From Arthrobacter alpinus (GTDB lineage: Bacteria; Actinomycetota; Actinomycetes; Actinomycetales; Micrococcaceae): a DNA stretch of 64,000 nucleotides. Under the pieces are notes generated by a model. The model was not told the origin of the DNA, searched no databases, and saw nothing but the letters and a program-made list of their open reading frames with translations. Each line of letters begins with the position of its first letter. Within the stretch, counting starts at the first letter, position 1. Location: NCBI RefSeq assembly GCF_001294625.1, contig NZ_CP012677.1:2542001-2606000 (forward strand), read 5' to 3'. Positions 36,423 through 46,783 of this stretch are shown here, one piece after another. Both the position numbers and the translations under genes were made by a program.

Positions 36423-37484
36423 TTACGGTTCGATCGAGTGGATCAGTTCAACCAGACGGGTCAGCACGGCCGGATCGGTCTCCGGGGGGACGCCGTGGCC
36501 CAGGTTCAGCACGTGTCCGGGCGCCGCCGAGCCTGCCGCGATGACGTCGCGGACGTGCGCCTCGAGCACCTCCCACGGAGCGCTGAGCAGTGCGGGGTCG
36601 ATGTTGCCCTGCAGCGGCACCTTGCCACCGAGGCGGCGGTTGGCCTCATCCAGCGGCAGTCGGTAGTCCACTCCCATGACGTCCACGCCCACGCCGTACA
36701 TGGCGCCCAGCAGCTCCGCGGTGCCCGTGCCGAAGTGAATCAGGGGTACGCCAAGATCGCGTACATGGTCCAGCGCCCGGGACGACGCCGGGGCCACATG
36801 GCGGGTGTAATCGGCGAGTCCTAGCGAGCCCGCCCAGGAGTCGAAGAGCTGGCCGGCGCTGGCACCCGCCTCGATTTGGGCGCGCAGGAATTTTCCGGAG
36901 GCGTCGGCTGCCCAGTTCAGCAGGGCGCCCCACGTTTCCGGTTCGGCGTGCATCATGGTGCGCGGGCCCAGATGATCGCGGGTGGGGCGGCCCTCCACCA
37001 TGTAGGCGGCGACCGTGAACGGGGCCCCGGCGAAGCCGACGAGCGGGGTACTGCCTAGCTCGGCCACGGTCAGCGCCACGGCCTCCCTGATCGGATCCAG
37101 TGCCGCGTCGGTGAGCTCGGGCAGCATAGCCACGTCCTCGGCTGTGCGGATCGGCTTGTCCAGGACAGGCCCCACGCCGGGGACGATGTCCACGCCCACG
37201 CCGGCCAGCTTGAGCGGGATCACGATGTCGGAGAAGAAGATGGCGGCGTCCACGCCGTGGCGGCGCACCGGCTGGAGTGTGATTTCCGCGGCCATGGCGG
37301 GCTTGAGGCACGATTCCAGCATGGTGGTACCCACCCGCAACTCACGGTATTCGGGCAGGGAGCGGCCGGCCTGGCGCATGAACCAGACAGGGCGACGGCT
37401 GGGCTTTCCACCACGGTAAGCGGTGATCAGCGGTGAGTTGGCGGTGCGTCCATCCATCAACGGATGAGTTGGGATCAGTGTCAT
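36423..37484 (-). CDS. hemE: Uroporphyrinogen decarboxylase
   Basis: A 353-residue HemE that decarboxylates uroporphyrinogen III to coproporphyrinogen III. The N-terminal RPVWFMRQAGRSLPEYRE motif, FFSDIVIPL, GFAGAPFTVAAYMVEG and the C-terminal LQGNIDPALL and VLNLGHGVPPET are all intact. It is the first gene of the leftward heme operon and is divergent from hemA with a 163-bp intergenic region, probably the site of shared control. Confidence 0.96.
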   Translation of the reverse strand: MTLIPTHPLMDGRTANSPLITAYRGGKPSRRPVWFMRQAGRSLPEYRELRVGTTMLESCLKPAMAAEITLQPVRRHGVDAAIFFSDIVIPLKLAGVGVDIVPGVGPVLDKPIRTAEDVAMLPELTDAALDPIREAVALTVAELGSTPLVGFAGAPFTVAAYMVEGRPTRDHLGPRTMMHAEPETWGALLNWAADASGKFLRAQIEAGASAGQLFDSWAGSLGLADYTRHVAPASSRALDHVRDLGVPLIHFGTGTAELLGAMYGVGVDVMGVDYRLPLDEANRRLGGKVPLQGNIDPALLSAPWEVLEAHVRDVIAAGSAAPGHVLNLGHGVPPETDPAVLTRLVELIHSIEP

Positions 37485-37647
37485 GGCACCACCCTACAGA
37501 GCAAACCTTGCAAGTTTTTGTGCACAAGCTGTCGCCAATACAAGGTCACGCATCCGAGGCTGAGTAACGAGGCTCACATCGATTTACTGACGAATTCAGT
37601 CATCTTGTCCATAAACACCCATGTTAAGGGTCTACGATATTGGCATT

Positions 37648-39021
37648 GTGGTTCTTTTCTCTCTTGTTGCCTCGCACTCCACCATTGACTTGGAAACCGT
37701 TGCCCGCCTAAGCGCCGGGGCCGCGGCGGTCAGTTCTGAGGTGGTGGCCGCCGACAACGCCGTTGCCGGGCTGGTCACCCTGGCCACCTGCAACCGTTTC
37801 GAGTTGTATGCCCAAGCCCGCAGCGCCGACGACGTTCAGGCTGCCCGCAGCGCTCTCGTTGCCGCCGTCAGCACCCACTCCGGGCTGGCCGAACACCAGG
37901 TCTCCAACGCCCTGGCCACCCAGCAGGGAACAGCGGTCCCCCGGCACCTTTTTGCCGTCAGCACCGGGCTGGATTCGGCAGTGGTGGGGGAACGCGAAAT
38001 TGCCGGGCAGGTGCGCAGGGCTCTGGGGTCCGCCCAAGACCAGGGCACCAGCACGCCGGCCCTGGTGCGGCTTTTTCAGGCGGCTTCCAAGACGGCCAAG
38101 GAGGTGGGCGCTCAGACGGCTTTGGGCCGGCGCGGCATGTCCATAGTGTCGGTGGCCCTGGACCTCGCCGCCGAACTCCAAGACGCCGCATCACCTTTGG
38201 CTGGCGCGTCCCCCCACGCCATCTCACCCTTGGCCGGAAAGACGGCCATCCTTTTTGGCACCGGCGCCTATGCCGGGGCGGCCATGGCCCAACTGGCCCA
38301 ACGTGGTTGTTCGGATATCAGGGTCTATTCCGGGTCCGGACGGGCGGAAACGTTTGTTGGCTCACGCGGTGGAACGGCCCTCACTGACGCCACCTTGCCC
38401 GGCGCCCTGGCCGACGCCCACCTTCTTCTGGGGTGCAGCGGCTCGGACCGGCAGGTCGCGGCCGGTGATTTGGCACAAGTGCGCCACAACCTTTCCCCGC
38501 AGTTGACGGTGATTGACCTGGCCCTGACCCACGACTTCACCGCGGACGTCGCCGACCTCCCGAATGTGGATCTGCTGACCCTAGAAACCGTACGGCAGGC
38601 AGCGCCCGCGGAACAGGAATCCACCCTGGCCGACGCTGCCGCCCTCGTTGCCAATGCTGCAGAGAACTTTGAACAAGCCCAGAACGCCCGATCCCTGGAT
38701 CACGCCATCGTAGCCCTGCGCCGGCACACCATGAGCGTGCTGGATGATGAAATCGCCAAGGTCCGCGCCCAGCATGGCTGCACGGCAGCCACCGCCGAGG
38801 TGGAATTTGCCATGCGCCGCATGGTCAAGCAGTTACTTCACGTGCCCACGGTGCGTGCCAAGGAGCTCGCCGCGGCAGGCGACGCAAGCAGCTACATGGC
38901 AGCACTGGATGCCCTCTATGGGATCAAGGTGGAACCGGCGGCCGTCATCAGAGACGCCGCCACGGTCAGGGACGGCATTACAGTCCTGGATGGCACACCT
39001 CCGGATGCCGCCTCCGCCTGA
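37648..39021 (+). CDS. hemA: Glutamyl-tRNA reductase
   Basis: A 457-residue NADPH-dependent enzyme that reduces glutamyl-tRNA to glutamate-1-semialdehyde, the entry to heme synthesis. The catalytic Cys is in [11 protein letters not shown] (about residue 48); [34 protein letters not shown] and [10 protein letters not shown] (NADPH site) follow, with a helical C-terminal dimerisation region. GTG 37648 is chosen by family N-terminus (MVLFSLVA). A -10-like TACGAT (37633-37638) lies 9 nt upstream, so the mRNA may be nearly leaderless. Confidence 0.93.
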   Translation: MVLFSLVASHSTIDLETVARLSAGAAAVSSEVVAADNAVAGLVTLATCNRFELYAQARSADDVQAARSALVAAVSTHSGLAEHQVSNALATQQGTAVPRHLFAVSTGLDSAVVGEREIAGQVRRALGSAQDQGTSTPALVRLFQAASKTAKEVGAQTALGRRGMSIVSVALDLAAELQDAASPLAGASPHAISPLAGKTAILFGTGAYAGAAMAQLAQRGCSDIRVYSGSGRAETFVGSRGGTALTDATLPGALADAHLLLGCSGSDRQVAAGDLAQVRHNLSPQLTVIDLALTHDFTADVADLPNVDLLTLETVRQAAPAEQESTLADAAALVANAAENFEQAQNARSLDHAIVALRRHTMSVLDDEIAKVRAQHGCTAATAEVEFAMRRMVKQLLHVPTVRAKELAAAGDASSYMAALDALYGIKVEPAAVIRDAATVRDGITVLDGTPPDAASA

Positions 39022-39035
39022 GCAATCGCAGGGGG

Positions 39036-40022
39036 CTAGCCGAAGGCGTTGACCTTCGTCAGCGCCGCTGACAGCTCCCACAGCCGTGCGGCGCTTTCCG
39101 GATCGATGGCGTGGGCGTCCACCCCTTCAATACGGGCCATGGGTGATTGAGGATCGGTGGGCAGGGCAATGTCGCAGTCCTCGCAGTACACCCCGCCCAT
39201 GCCGTCCAGCCGTGGCGAGGTGGCCGCCCACACCGACGTCGCGGCCCCTTGATCGGGCGTCTTGAAGCCTTCCCGCACGTTACCGGCGTCGTCCATCCAC
39301 CCCGCGGCCACCATCTCTTCCCGCGGCAGGTGCCGTTGCAGATCCGTCATGATGCCGCCGTGATGCACGGCGAAGGCCCGCACCCCGTGGTCGGCACCGC
39401 GTTTGTCCAACTCGATGGCGAACAGGCTGTTCGCCGTCTTCGCCTGGCCGTAGGCGTGCCATTTGTCGTACCCCTTGGTGAATTGCGGGTCGTCAAAGTG
39501 GATGCCGGAGATCTTGTGTCCCGTCGAGGATAGCGAGACCACGCGGGCGCCACCGTCTGAGAGCACCGGCCACAGCGCATTGGTCAAGGTGAAATGTCCC
39601 AGGTGATTGGTGGCGAATTGCGCCTCCCAGCCAGGGCCCACGCGCGTCTCCGGGCAGGCCATGATGGCGGCGTTGTTGATCAGGATGTCCAGCCCCCGCC
39701 CGGCGTCAAGGTATCCCTTCGCGAATGCCTTCACACTGGCCTGGTCGCCCAGGTCCATGGCCCGGACGTCCACCGATTCCAGCCCAGCAACCGCCAGCAC
39801 CTGGCGGGCGTGGCCTGGCCTGCGGGCCGGAACCGTGACGTCCACCCCTGCTGCCGCAAGCGCCCTGACCGTTTCCAGGCCCAGGCCGGAGTACCCGCCT
39901 GTCACGATGGCCGTGCAGCCGCCTAAATCGACCCCGGCCAAGACGTCCGTGGCTGTGCTGCCGTGTCCAAAGCCGGTGCCCAGGGGGTGTTGCGGCGTCT
40001 GTTTCCAGGCCTGACGCGTCAT
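39036..40022 (-). CDS. SDR-family NAD(P)-dependent oxidoreductase
   Basis: A 328-residue short-chain dehydrogenase/reductase. The cofactor motif TGGYSGLG lies near residues 41-48, NNAAIMA near 120, the catalytic Ser in SLSSTGH, and YGQAK (catalytic Tyr and Lys) near 190. The pattern is that of the WW-domain oxidoreductase/retinol dehydrogenase-like SDRs. It is convergent with hemA, 15 bp away. Substrate unknown. Confidence 0.88.
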   Translation of the reverse strand: MTRQAWKQTPQHPLGTGFGHGSTATDVLAGVDLGGCTAIVTGGYSGLGLETVRALAAAGVDVTVPARRPGHARQVLAVAGLESVDVRAMDLGDQASVKAFAKGYLDAGRGLDILINNAAIMACPETRVGPGWEAQFATNHLGHFTLTNALWPVLSDGGARVVSLSSTGHKISGIHFDDPQFTKGYDKWHAYGQAKTANSLFAIELDKRGADHGVRAFAVHHGGIMTDLQRHLPREEMVAAGWMDDAGNVREGFKTPDQGAATSVWAATSPRLDGMGGVYCEDCDIALPTDPQSPMARIEGVDAHAIDPESAARLWELSAALTKVNAFG

Positions 40023-40578
40023 GATATGTACCTTTTCCGCTCGATGCTGATGCTCCTGCTGGGAAACTTACTCCTGTCCAGCGCGTTTGTCGTGTGGGCT
40101 CTGAAAGTGGCAGGCACTATTGGATCGCCCAGACCTGCGACGATGCACAGCCCTCGAACGCTGGAACTCTCAGTTTCGTGGCACTTTCCCTTCAATGCAC
40201 ATCACTGTTGATGGAAATCACGGAGCTGGTTGCACCAAGACTCAATGTACCCATGACCACTATCCTGACCGACAGGTGGTTGGGCAGATTTTGACGGTGG
40301 CGCATCTCGGCCTTCGGGTGCGAGAAGAACGGTTCGGCGACCGTGTTAGTGCCATTGCGGTGTCAAAGTTCTTGGCGTGAGGATTTTTGAGTCGTCTGTT
40401 AGCGGTCCCCTGCGGAACAGTTTCTGCACCTCCAAGGGCAACAAGCGTTCGTTCAGTTAGCGGCCAGGGCGATGAACGCGCACTCTGGCCAGATGGGACC
40501 CGACGTGTGTAGGTTGTTGATCAGTGTCCCATTCACGCCGGACTCAAGCAGTTGGCGACTGTGAAAGAACTTCGGATC
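40023..40578. other. Gene-poor stretch containing an IS3-type remnant
   Basis: About 550 bp between the SDR gene and a small membrane-protein gene. Apart from the transposase fragment at 40202-40356, no coding region or clear regulatory element was recognised. Confidence 0.4.
40202..40356 (-). pseudogene. IS3-family transposase (OrfB) C-terminal fragment, frameshifted
   Basis: The minus strand reads NGTNTVAEPFFSHPKAEMRHRQ, matching the conserved end of the IS3-type rve catalytic domain (DNAxAESFFxxLKxE, with the catalytic Glu). In the next frame it continues HGYIESWCNQLRDFHQQ, matching the following YIExxYNxxRxH segment, then stops. Only this fragment remains; no terminal repeats were found. 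It marks an old insertion that has decayed. Confidence 0.6.
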
Positions 40579-40815
40579 ATGCCCCTATGGGCGACCATAT
40601 TATCGCTTTGCGTGGCCGCAGCGGCAGCTACTTTTCTCGTCATCGGGCTATTCCACACGCTAACTGGTGCCGGGGCGACGCAAGTGTTCTTTGACGCTGT
40701 GATTGCCGGCGCGCTGGCGCTCGGCGCCTGGTCAGTCGCAGTCAGAGGAAACCCCGCGCTTTCGCGGCATCGGGACGCTCCGCCCAACCGTCTCAGTCCC
40801 CTTGGCTGGTGGTGA
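40579..40815 (+). CDS. Small two-TM membrane protein, unknown
   Basis: A 78-residue product from ATG 40579 with two hydrophobic helices (LWATILSLCVAAAAATFLVIGL and FFDAVIAGALALGAWSVAV) and a short polar C-terminus. It is not recognised and has no strong ribosome-binding site. The pattern of two helices with a cytoplasmic tail is common in small actinobacterial membrane proteins. It stands alone between an IS remnant and the MoeZ-like gene, whose end is 190 bp away; no feature was seen in that gap. Confidence 0.45.
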   Translation: MPLWATILSLCVAAAAATFLVIGLFHTLTGAGATQVFFDAVIAGALALGAWSVAVRGNPALSRHRDAPPNRLSPLGWW

Positions 40816-41005
40816 CTTCGGCATGGCTCGGCTGCGTGGATGGGAACCAACTCAGGAGGGCTCACCGTCGGCCCAAGACCCCTTCTTCCGGCAATGACTT
40901 AAGAGTCACGCTGACCTCCGGCAAGCAAACCACGGTCCGACCCTCGATGGTGTCCATTCACCGCCCGTGTCACGAAATTGGGACGAGTGTCAAACAATTT
41001 GGATC

Positions 41006-42190
41006 CTACATGTCGCTAGCCAGCCAGGCGTCGATCCCACCCTCAAGATGGACGACGTCGGCGTACCCTGCCGTGCGCAGGCTCGCCAACGCCTGCGCCG
41101 AGCGGGCACCGGACTTGCAATGCAGGATCAGGGGCACGCCGTGCGGAACATGCGCCAACGCCGTACCGTCCTTGATACCAGCCACGGGGATCAGGACGGA
41201 ACCGGGGATGCGGGAGACCTCGAATTCCACCTGCTCCCGCACATCTATCAACAGGAATTCCGCGGCACCATGTTCCCGGTTCGCCAAGCGTGCGGCAAGC
41301 TCGGGCACGGTGATCAGATCGCCGTCGGTCTTCTCCACCGGAAGGATTCCGCAAAAGTAGTCGTAGTCGATGAGTTCGGTGATGGGTGCCGCGTCGGGGT
41401 CCTTGGCGATCCGGATTTCCCGCCAACGCGAGGACAGGGCGTCGAAGATCAGCAGCCGACCCAACAGCGTTTGGCCGATGCCGGTGATGAGCTTGACGGC
41501 CTCGGTGACCATCATGGCCCCAATGGAGGCGCACAGCATGCCGAACACGCCGCCCTCGGCGCAGGATGGGACGGTCCCGGGGGCCGGGGGTTCAGGATAC
41601 AAGTCGCGGTAGTTGGGGCCGAACTTGTCCCAAAACACACTGACCTGCCCGTCAAAGCGCAAGATCGAACCCCACACATAGGGCTTGCCCAGTAGCGCGG
41701 CGGCGTCGTTGACGAGGTACCGCGTGGCGAAATTGTCCGCACCATCTAAAATGACGTCGTAGCCGGCGAACAGTTCCAGCGCGTTGGAGGAATCAAGGCG
41801 GATCTGGTGGAGCACCACGTTCACGCCGGGGTTGATGGCGGCAATGGACTCTCTGGCTGATTCCAGCTTGGTCCGGCCTATGTCCGACACCCCGTGGATG
41901 ATCTGGCGTTGAAGGTTGCTCAGTTCAACGGTGTCATCGTCAACGATCCCCAGGGTGCCGACACCGGCCGCGGCCAGGTACAGCAGTGCGGGCGAGCCGA
42001 GCCCGCCGGCACCAATGACCAACACGCGGGCATTGCACAGGCGCCGCTGACCGTCCAGGCCGATCTCGGGGATGAGGGCGTGGCGGGAGTAGCGCTGAAG
42101 TTCCTCCGGCGCCAGCGGCGGTCCCGGCTCCACCAAGGCAGGCAAGGTGTGGGAAGGATTGGTGGACAGTGGCGCGAGCAAGGAAACCAT
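41006..42190 (-). CDS. moeZ: MoeZ/ThiF-type adenylyltransferase-rhodanese
   Basis: A 394-residue E1-like enzyme. The N-terminal MoeB/ThiF domain has GAGGLGSPALLYLAAAGVG and the adenylation motifs DDTVELSNLQRQ and DGADNFATRYLVND. The C-terminal rhodanese domain (about 290-394) has its active Cys in LILHCKSGARSAQA near residue 358. Such fusions adenylate and sulfurate ThiS and MoaD-like carriers. It is probably the sulfur donor for the thiGS system 3 kb away. ATG 42190 is chosen; the upstream extension overlaps the divergent tetR. Confidence 0.88.
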   Translation of the reverse strand: MVSLLAPLSTNPSHTLPALVEPGPPLAPEELQRYSRHALIPEIGLDGQRRLCNARVLVIGAGGLGSPALLYLAAAGVGTLGIVDDDTVELSNLQRQIIHGVSDIGRTKLESARESIAAINPGVNVVLHQIRLDSSNALELFAGYDVILDGADNFATRYLVNDAAALLGKPYVWGSILRFDGQVSVFWDKFGPNYRDLYPEPPAPGTVPSCAEGGVFGMLCASIGAMMVTEAVKLITGIGQTLLGRLLIFDALSSRWREIRIAKDPDAAPITELIDYDYFCGILPVEKTDGDLITVPELAARLANREHGAAEFLLIDVREQVEFEVSRIPGSVLIPVAGIKDGTALAHVPHGVPLILHCKSGARSAQALASLRTAGYADVVHLEGGIDAWLASDM

Positions 42191-42299
42191 ACCTCTTAAT
42201 CTAGTCCTGCCTGCGGGCTTTGGCTTATTACCACTGGGTAGAATGGCAGGGATCCTGACCGTAGGCTCAATGACGGCGGACAAAGTGAAAGGCACGCAC

Positions 42300-42938
42300 A
42301 TGATATTGGAAACCCATCCCGGGGAGCAACCAGCGCGCCGTACCCCGCTAACCCGGTTGCCACGCGACGAACGCCGCGCACAGCTTCTGGCTTCGGCACT
42401 GCAAGTGTTTGCGAACAACGGTTACCACGGGGCCGCCATGGATGAGATCGCCGAGACCGCAAAGGTCAGCAAACCGGTTTTGTACCAGCACTTCCCCAGC
42501 AAACGGGACCTGTATTTGGCGTTACTGGACAACCATCTTGCCTCGTTGACCGCGCTTCTGCTCTCGGCATTGAACTCCACCACCGATAACAAGCTGCGCG
42601 TCCAGGCCACCATCAGGGCATACTTTCAGTTCATGGCAAATGACGACCAGGCCCACCGCCTCGTTTTTGAATCCGATCTTGTCAACGACCCCGAGGTGGC
42701 AGCCCGGCTGGAGAAGTTCAACTCCCAATACGGCGATGCCATCGGTGCGGTGATCGCCGAGGACACCAAGCTGGCCGCCCTGGAATCGGCCCTGTTGGGC
42801 CGCGCGTTGGCAGGCATGGCACAGGTCAGTGCCCGCTATTGGCTTGAGGCGAACGGCGACCTTGACATCGACGTTGCCAGCGAGCTTGTGTACCGTTTAG
42901 CTTGGCGCGGAATTAGCCGGTTCCCGAAGGAATCCTAG
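42300..42938 (+). CDS. TetR-family transcriptional regulator
   Basis: A 212-residue regulator. The N-terminal helix-turn-helix domain is canonical: RRAQLLASALQVFANNGYHGAAMDEIAETAKVSKPVLYQHFPSKRDLYLALL. The ligand-binding part is all-helical. ATG 42300 is preferred (AAAGG 7 nt upstream); ATG 42270 is in frame. It is divergent from moeZ and 64 bp upstream of the DUF3107 gene, an arrangement conserved in related genomes. Ligand and targets unknown. Confidence 0.88.
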   Translation: MILETHPGEQPARRTPLTRLPRDERRAQLLASALQVFANNGYHGAAMDEIAETAKVSKPVLYQHFPSKRDLYLALLDNHLASLTALLLSALNSTTDNKLRVQATIRAYFQFMANDDQAHRLVFESDLVNDPEVAARLEKFNSQYGDAIGAVIAEDTKLAALESALLGRALAGMAQVSARYWLEANGDLDIDVASELVYRLAWRGISRFPKES

Positions 42939-43002
42939 GCCCGCTGGGCATACAGTTACTTGTACTTATATTTTGTTGCACGTTTGCACCGAGGAGACAT
43001 CT

Positions 43003-43227
43003 GTGGAAATCAAGATTGGCATTCAGAACGTTGCCCGCGAAATCATCCTGGAATCGGAGCAAGAGGCCGACGAGGTGGCGGCGGCCGTTTCGGAGGCTTT
43101 GGCCAAGGGCACGGAGCTGCGCCTCAAAGACGAGAAGGGGCGCATCATCATTGTTCCCGGCAATTCCCTCGGGTACGTTGAACTCGGTGGCGAAAAGGCC
43201 CGCAGCGTAGGCTTCGGCGCGCTTTAA
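43003..43227 (+). CDS. DUF3107 family protein
   Basis: A 74-residue conserved actinobacterial protein (MEIKIGIQNVAREIILE ... GRIIIVPGNSLGYVELG). The start is GTG 43003 with GAGGAGA 7 nt upstream. The function is not established. Its place after tetR and before a membrane-protein gene matches the conserved neighbourhood. Confidence 0.85.
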   Translation: MEIKIGIQNVAREIILESEQEADEVAAAVSEALAKGTELRLKDEKGRIIIVPGNSLGYVELGGEKARSVGFGAL

Positions 43228-43272
43228 GCACCCGTGAGCGCATCTTTTTAGAAACCAAGGAATAGGGAACTC

Positions 43273-43578
43273 ATGGTTGCAGTGGTCATTATTGCGTTGA
43301 CGGCTGGTGCCTTCGGCGCCATCGCCTGGGCCGTTGATAAATATCGCACGACCTTCGGGGCACTGCTTCCTGCAGGTGCCGCCGTGGCCGCTGCATTGCT
43401 GGTGTGGATCATCACCATGACCATCGGCCTGGACAACTCATCTGCGACGGCGTGGATCCCGTGGATTCTCTCCATGGCTGTTGGCGGGGTTGCAGCCTGG
43501 GCAACGGCAGGCTTTGTGGGGCGCACCCGCCATGCCCACCAAGTCAAGCGGAGCAACGAGATTCTGGCACTTCACTAA
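43273..43578 (+). CDS. Three-TM membrane protein, unknown
   Basis: A 101-residue protein from ATG 43273 with three hydrophobic helices (VVIIALTAGAFGAIAWAV, LLPAGAAVAAALLVWIITMTIG, WIPWILSMAVGGVAAWATAGFVG) and a basic C-terminal tail (GRTRHAHQVKRSN). Such proteins regularly follow the DUF3107 gene in arthrobacters; the function is unknown. It is followed by a double hairpin and convergent with the PCD-VOC gene. Confidence 0.75.
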   Translation: MVAVVIIALTAGAFGAIAWAVDKYRTTFGALLPAGAAVAAALLVWIITMTIGLDNSSATAWIPWILSMAVGGVAAWATAGFVGRTRHAHQVKRSNEILALH

Positions 43579-43591
43579 CCTCGCGGTTTTC

Positions 43592-43626
43592 CTATGCGCA
43601 GGACCCACCTCGGGTCCTGCGCATAG
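43592..43626. terminator. Perfect 15-bp hairpin between convergent genes
   Basis: Arms CTATGCGCAGGACCC (43592-43606) and GGGTCCTGCGCATAG (43612-43626) pair perfectly around a 5-nt loop. It starts 14 bp after the membrane-protein stop. It should work in either direction as a factor-independent terminator, although no T-run follows. Confidence 0.8.
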
Positions 43627-43629
43627 TCG

Positions 43630-43666
43630 TTTGTGCGCCAAATCCGCAGCGGATTTGGCGCACAAA
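43630..43666. terminator. Perfect 18-bp hairpin abutting the convergent stop codon
   Basis: Arms TTTGTGCGCCAAATCCGC (43630-43647) and its exact complement (43649-43666) are separated by a single base, so the real loop is 3-5 nt. On the minus strand it directly follows the PCD-VOC stop codon (43667-43669) and ends in TTTG-side A/T pairs. Together with the hairpin 4 bp away it forms a tandem bidirectional terminator. Confidence 0.8.
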
Positions 43667-44320
43667 CTAGGACCGGCCCTCCTCCGTGCAGATACACAGC
43701 CGGTTGCCCTGGGCGTCAGTGGCAACCACCCACATCGGCGACTGCTCATGATCCAGGGCCGCCCCGGTAGCGGCCAATGCGTCCAGCACTGGCCCGCTTT
43801 CACTAAACGGCACCGTCACATCCACGTGGAAACGGTTCGCTTTGGGTGTGTCAGTCTTTTGAAACCAGAGAGAGGGGCCCCGACCCATAGGATCGGCGAG
43901 GCTGCCATCCTCCTGGCGCTTGTACCCCAATGCGGTACGCCACGTCGCCGAAATCGCGTCGATGTCGTCGGTGTCAATAGCGATCTCGAGCGTGCGCAGC
44001 AGTTCCGGCCGCGCCAAGGCATCCACGGCATGCGCAGCCGCGGAAATTGTCGTGGCCAGGGCGGTGTCCCGCGCTGTCACTACGGATCCGGCGTCGTGCG
44101 AGGTCAGCGTCACGAACAAGGTCTCGTAGCGCCAGTCCACATCGGGGTGGTGGTTGGCGCCCTGGGCCAGTTCCCCGATAGCGGCAAACAGCTCAAGGGC
44201 AGCGGCCGCCGTCGGGCACTTCAGTGAGGTGCGCAGGGCACCCAAGCCCCAAGTCCAGTCGGGCAACGCCGCCAGTGCTGTGTCGATCTGGGTCCTGGTC
44301 AAAACATCGGATGCGGCCAT
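43667..44320 (-). CDS. Pterin-4a-carbinolamine dehydratase-like / VOC domain fusion
   Basis: A 217-residue two-domain protein. Residues 1-95 are a 4a-hydroxytetrahydrobiopterin dehydratase domain with the NHHPDVDWRY motif and TSHDAGSVVTARDTALA. Residues about 105-217 are a glyoxalase/VOC-type domain (LEIAIDTDDIDAISATWRTALGY ... LCICTEE). ATG 44320 has AAGGAG 8 nt upstream. The fusion is seen in other actinobacteria; the joint role is not known. The gene precedes the hairpin pair and lies 19 bp downstream of thiG. Confidence 0.82.
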   Translation of the reverse strand: MAASDVLTRTQIDTALAALPDWTWGLGALRTSLKCPTAAAALELFAAIGELAQGANHHPDVDWRYETLFVTLTSHDAGSVVTARDTALATTISAAAHAVDALARPELLRTLEIAIDTDDIDAISATWRTALGYKRQEDGSLADPMGRGPSLWFQKTDTPKANRFHVDVTVPFSESGPVLDALAATGAALDHEQSPMWVVATDAQGNRLCICTEEGRS

Positions 44321-44339
44321 TGCGAGCTCCTTGGGCGTG

Positions 44340-45422
<1,083 letters not shown>

Positions 45423-45426
<4 letters not shown>

Positions 45427-46664
45427 GGTTTCTCCTGGGCGGACATGAGGGCGGGCATGAGGGTGGGCGAGAACCTGTCCGGGCGGAAGCGTTCCCACGC
45501 GAGGTCGGTGATGTTGCCCAGCAGCTGGCGGGCGATGAGGGCGGCGATCGGGGTCAGGAGCACGCCGTGGCGGAAGAATCCGGTGGCGATGACGAGCCCG
45601 GGGATGTCCCGGCCGTCGGCGCCAGCCACCCGGCCCAGCAGCGGTGCGTTGTCGGGGGTACCCGGGCGGGCGCGGGCGGTGGTTTCCAGCAGTTCCAGTT
45701 CGGCGACTGCGGGCACCAGCACCTGGGCGTCGCGTAGCAGCTGGTGCACTCCCCCGGCACTGACACCGGCGGCGCCGTCCTCCCGGTTGCTGGCGCCAAT
45801 GACCACGGTCCCGTCTGGTCGCGGGACAATGTAAACCGGCAGCCCCCGGACAAGTCCGCGCAGCGTGGCGGTGGTCAGCGGGCGCAGGTGCTCCGGGACG
45901 CGCAGCCTCAGGATGTCGCCGTAGACGGGGCGCAGCGGCAACACCAGCCCCGCCGGCAGCCCTCCCAGTGCAGGCGCCCCCAAACCGTTGGCGACGATGA
46001 CTTCCCGCGCGTGGACTTGTGTTCCGTCCGCCAGTACGACGCCGGTCACCCGCGAGTGCGTGTTGCCCGCGTTTTCGTGGAGCAGGCCCACGGCTGCCTG
46101 GCCAATGGCGGCACCTGCGCTGTCACCGCGTGAACGGGCCACGGCAGCGAGCCGGGCGCGGATGGCTGCCGCCACGGCGCGCGGATCGACCTGGTGGTCC
46201 TGGGCAACACGGTACGCGCAAGAAAGGTGCGGGCCCAGCATCGGCTCCTGCGCGCGGGCTTCCTTGATGCTCAGCTGCTCCACGGCGAGCCCGTGCTTGT
46301 GCTGGACGTCGCGGAGGTCCGCCAAGGCGTCGCGGTCCGCAGCGTCCGCGCCCAGGACGAGGGTCGGCGTCGTACTGAATCCTGTCTCCGGCAGGCCCTG
46401 TGCTAGGAGCGGGGCGATGAAATCGTCCCAGCGCGCATTGGAGGCCAGTGTCAGCTCCAGGAGGTCCTCTTCCTGGTAGTGCAATTCGCTGACCGGGGCC
46501 AGCATCCCGGCGGCTGCGAAGGTGGCACCACTGGCCGGCGCCGGGTCGATGACGGTGACGTTGCGACCGGCCTGCTGGACTTCCCAGGCGATGCCCAGGC
46601 CGACGATGCCGCCGCCGATGACGGCCACGTCGGTGGCAATAATTTCCGGCACTGTGTGTGCCAT
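45423..46664 (-). CDS. thiO: Glycine oxidase ThiO
   Basis: A 413-residue FAD-dependent oxidase that converts glycine to dehydroglycine (iminoglycine) for ThiG. The FAD motif VAVIGGGIVGLGIAWEVQQAG lies near residues 13-33; SGATFAAAGMLAPVSE and the C-terminal GLVIATGFFRHGVLLTPIAA are typical. ATG 46664 is preceded by GGAAGGAG, directly after the TPP riboswitch. It is the first gene of the operon and overlaps thiS. Confidence 0.92.
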
Positions 46665-46675
46665 TTGTGTCTCCT

Positions 46676-46778
46676 TCCCTACGCCGGTACGAGCCGGATC
46701 AGGTTCCACGCCCACTGGGCGTATTTCGGTCGGCGCATCAGGCGCCCTCTCAGCCAGCATGCCTGGCTCCCGCGGTAC
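46676..46778 (-). promoter_or_regulatory. TPP riboswitch (THI element)
   Basis: On the minus strand the leader contains the conserved blocks of the thiamine pyrophosphate aptamer in order: GGGAGCC, GGCTGAGAGGGCG, GACCG, then GAACCTGATCCGG and GTACCGGCGTAGGGA. It ends just before the thiO ribosome-binding site, which suggests control of translation initiation (sequestration of GGAAGGAG) when TPP is abundant. Confidence 0.94.
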
Positions 46779-46783
46779 TGAAC

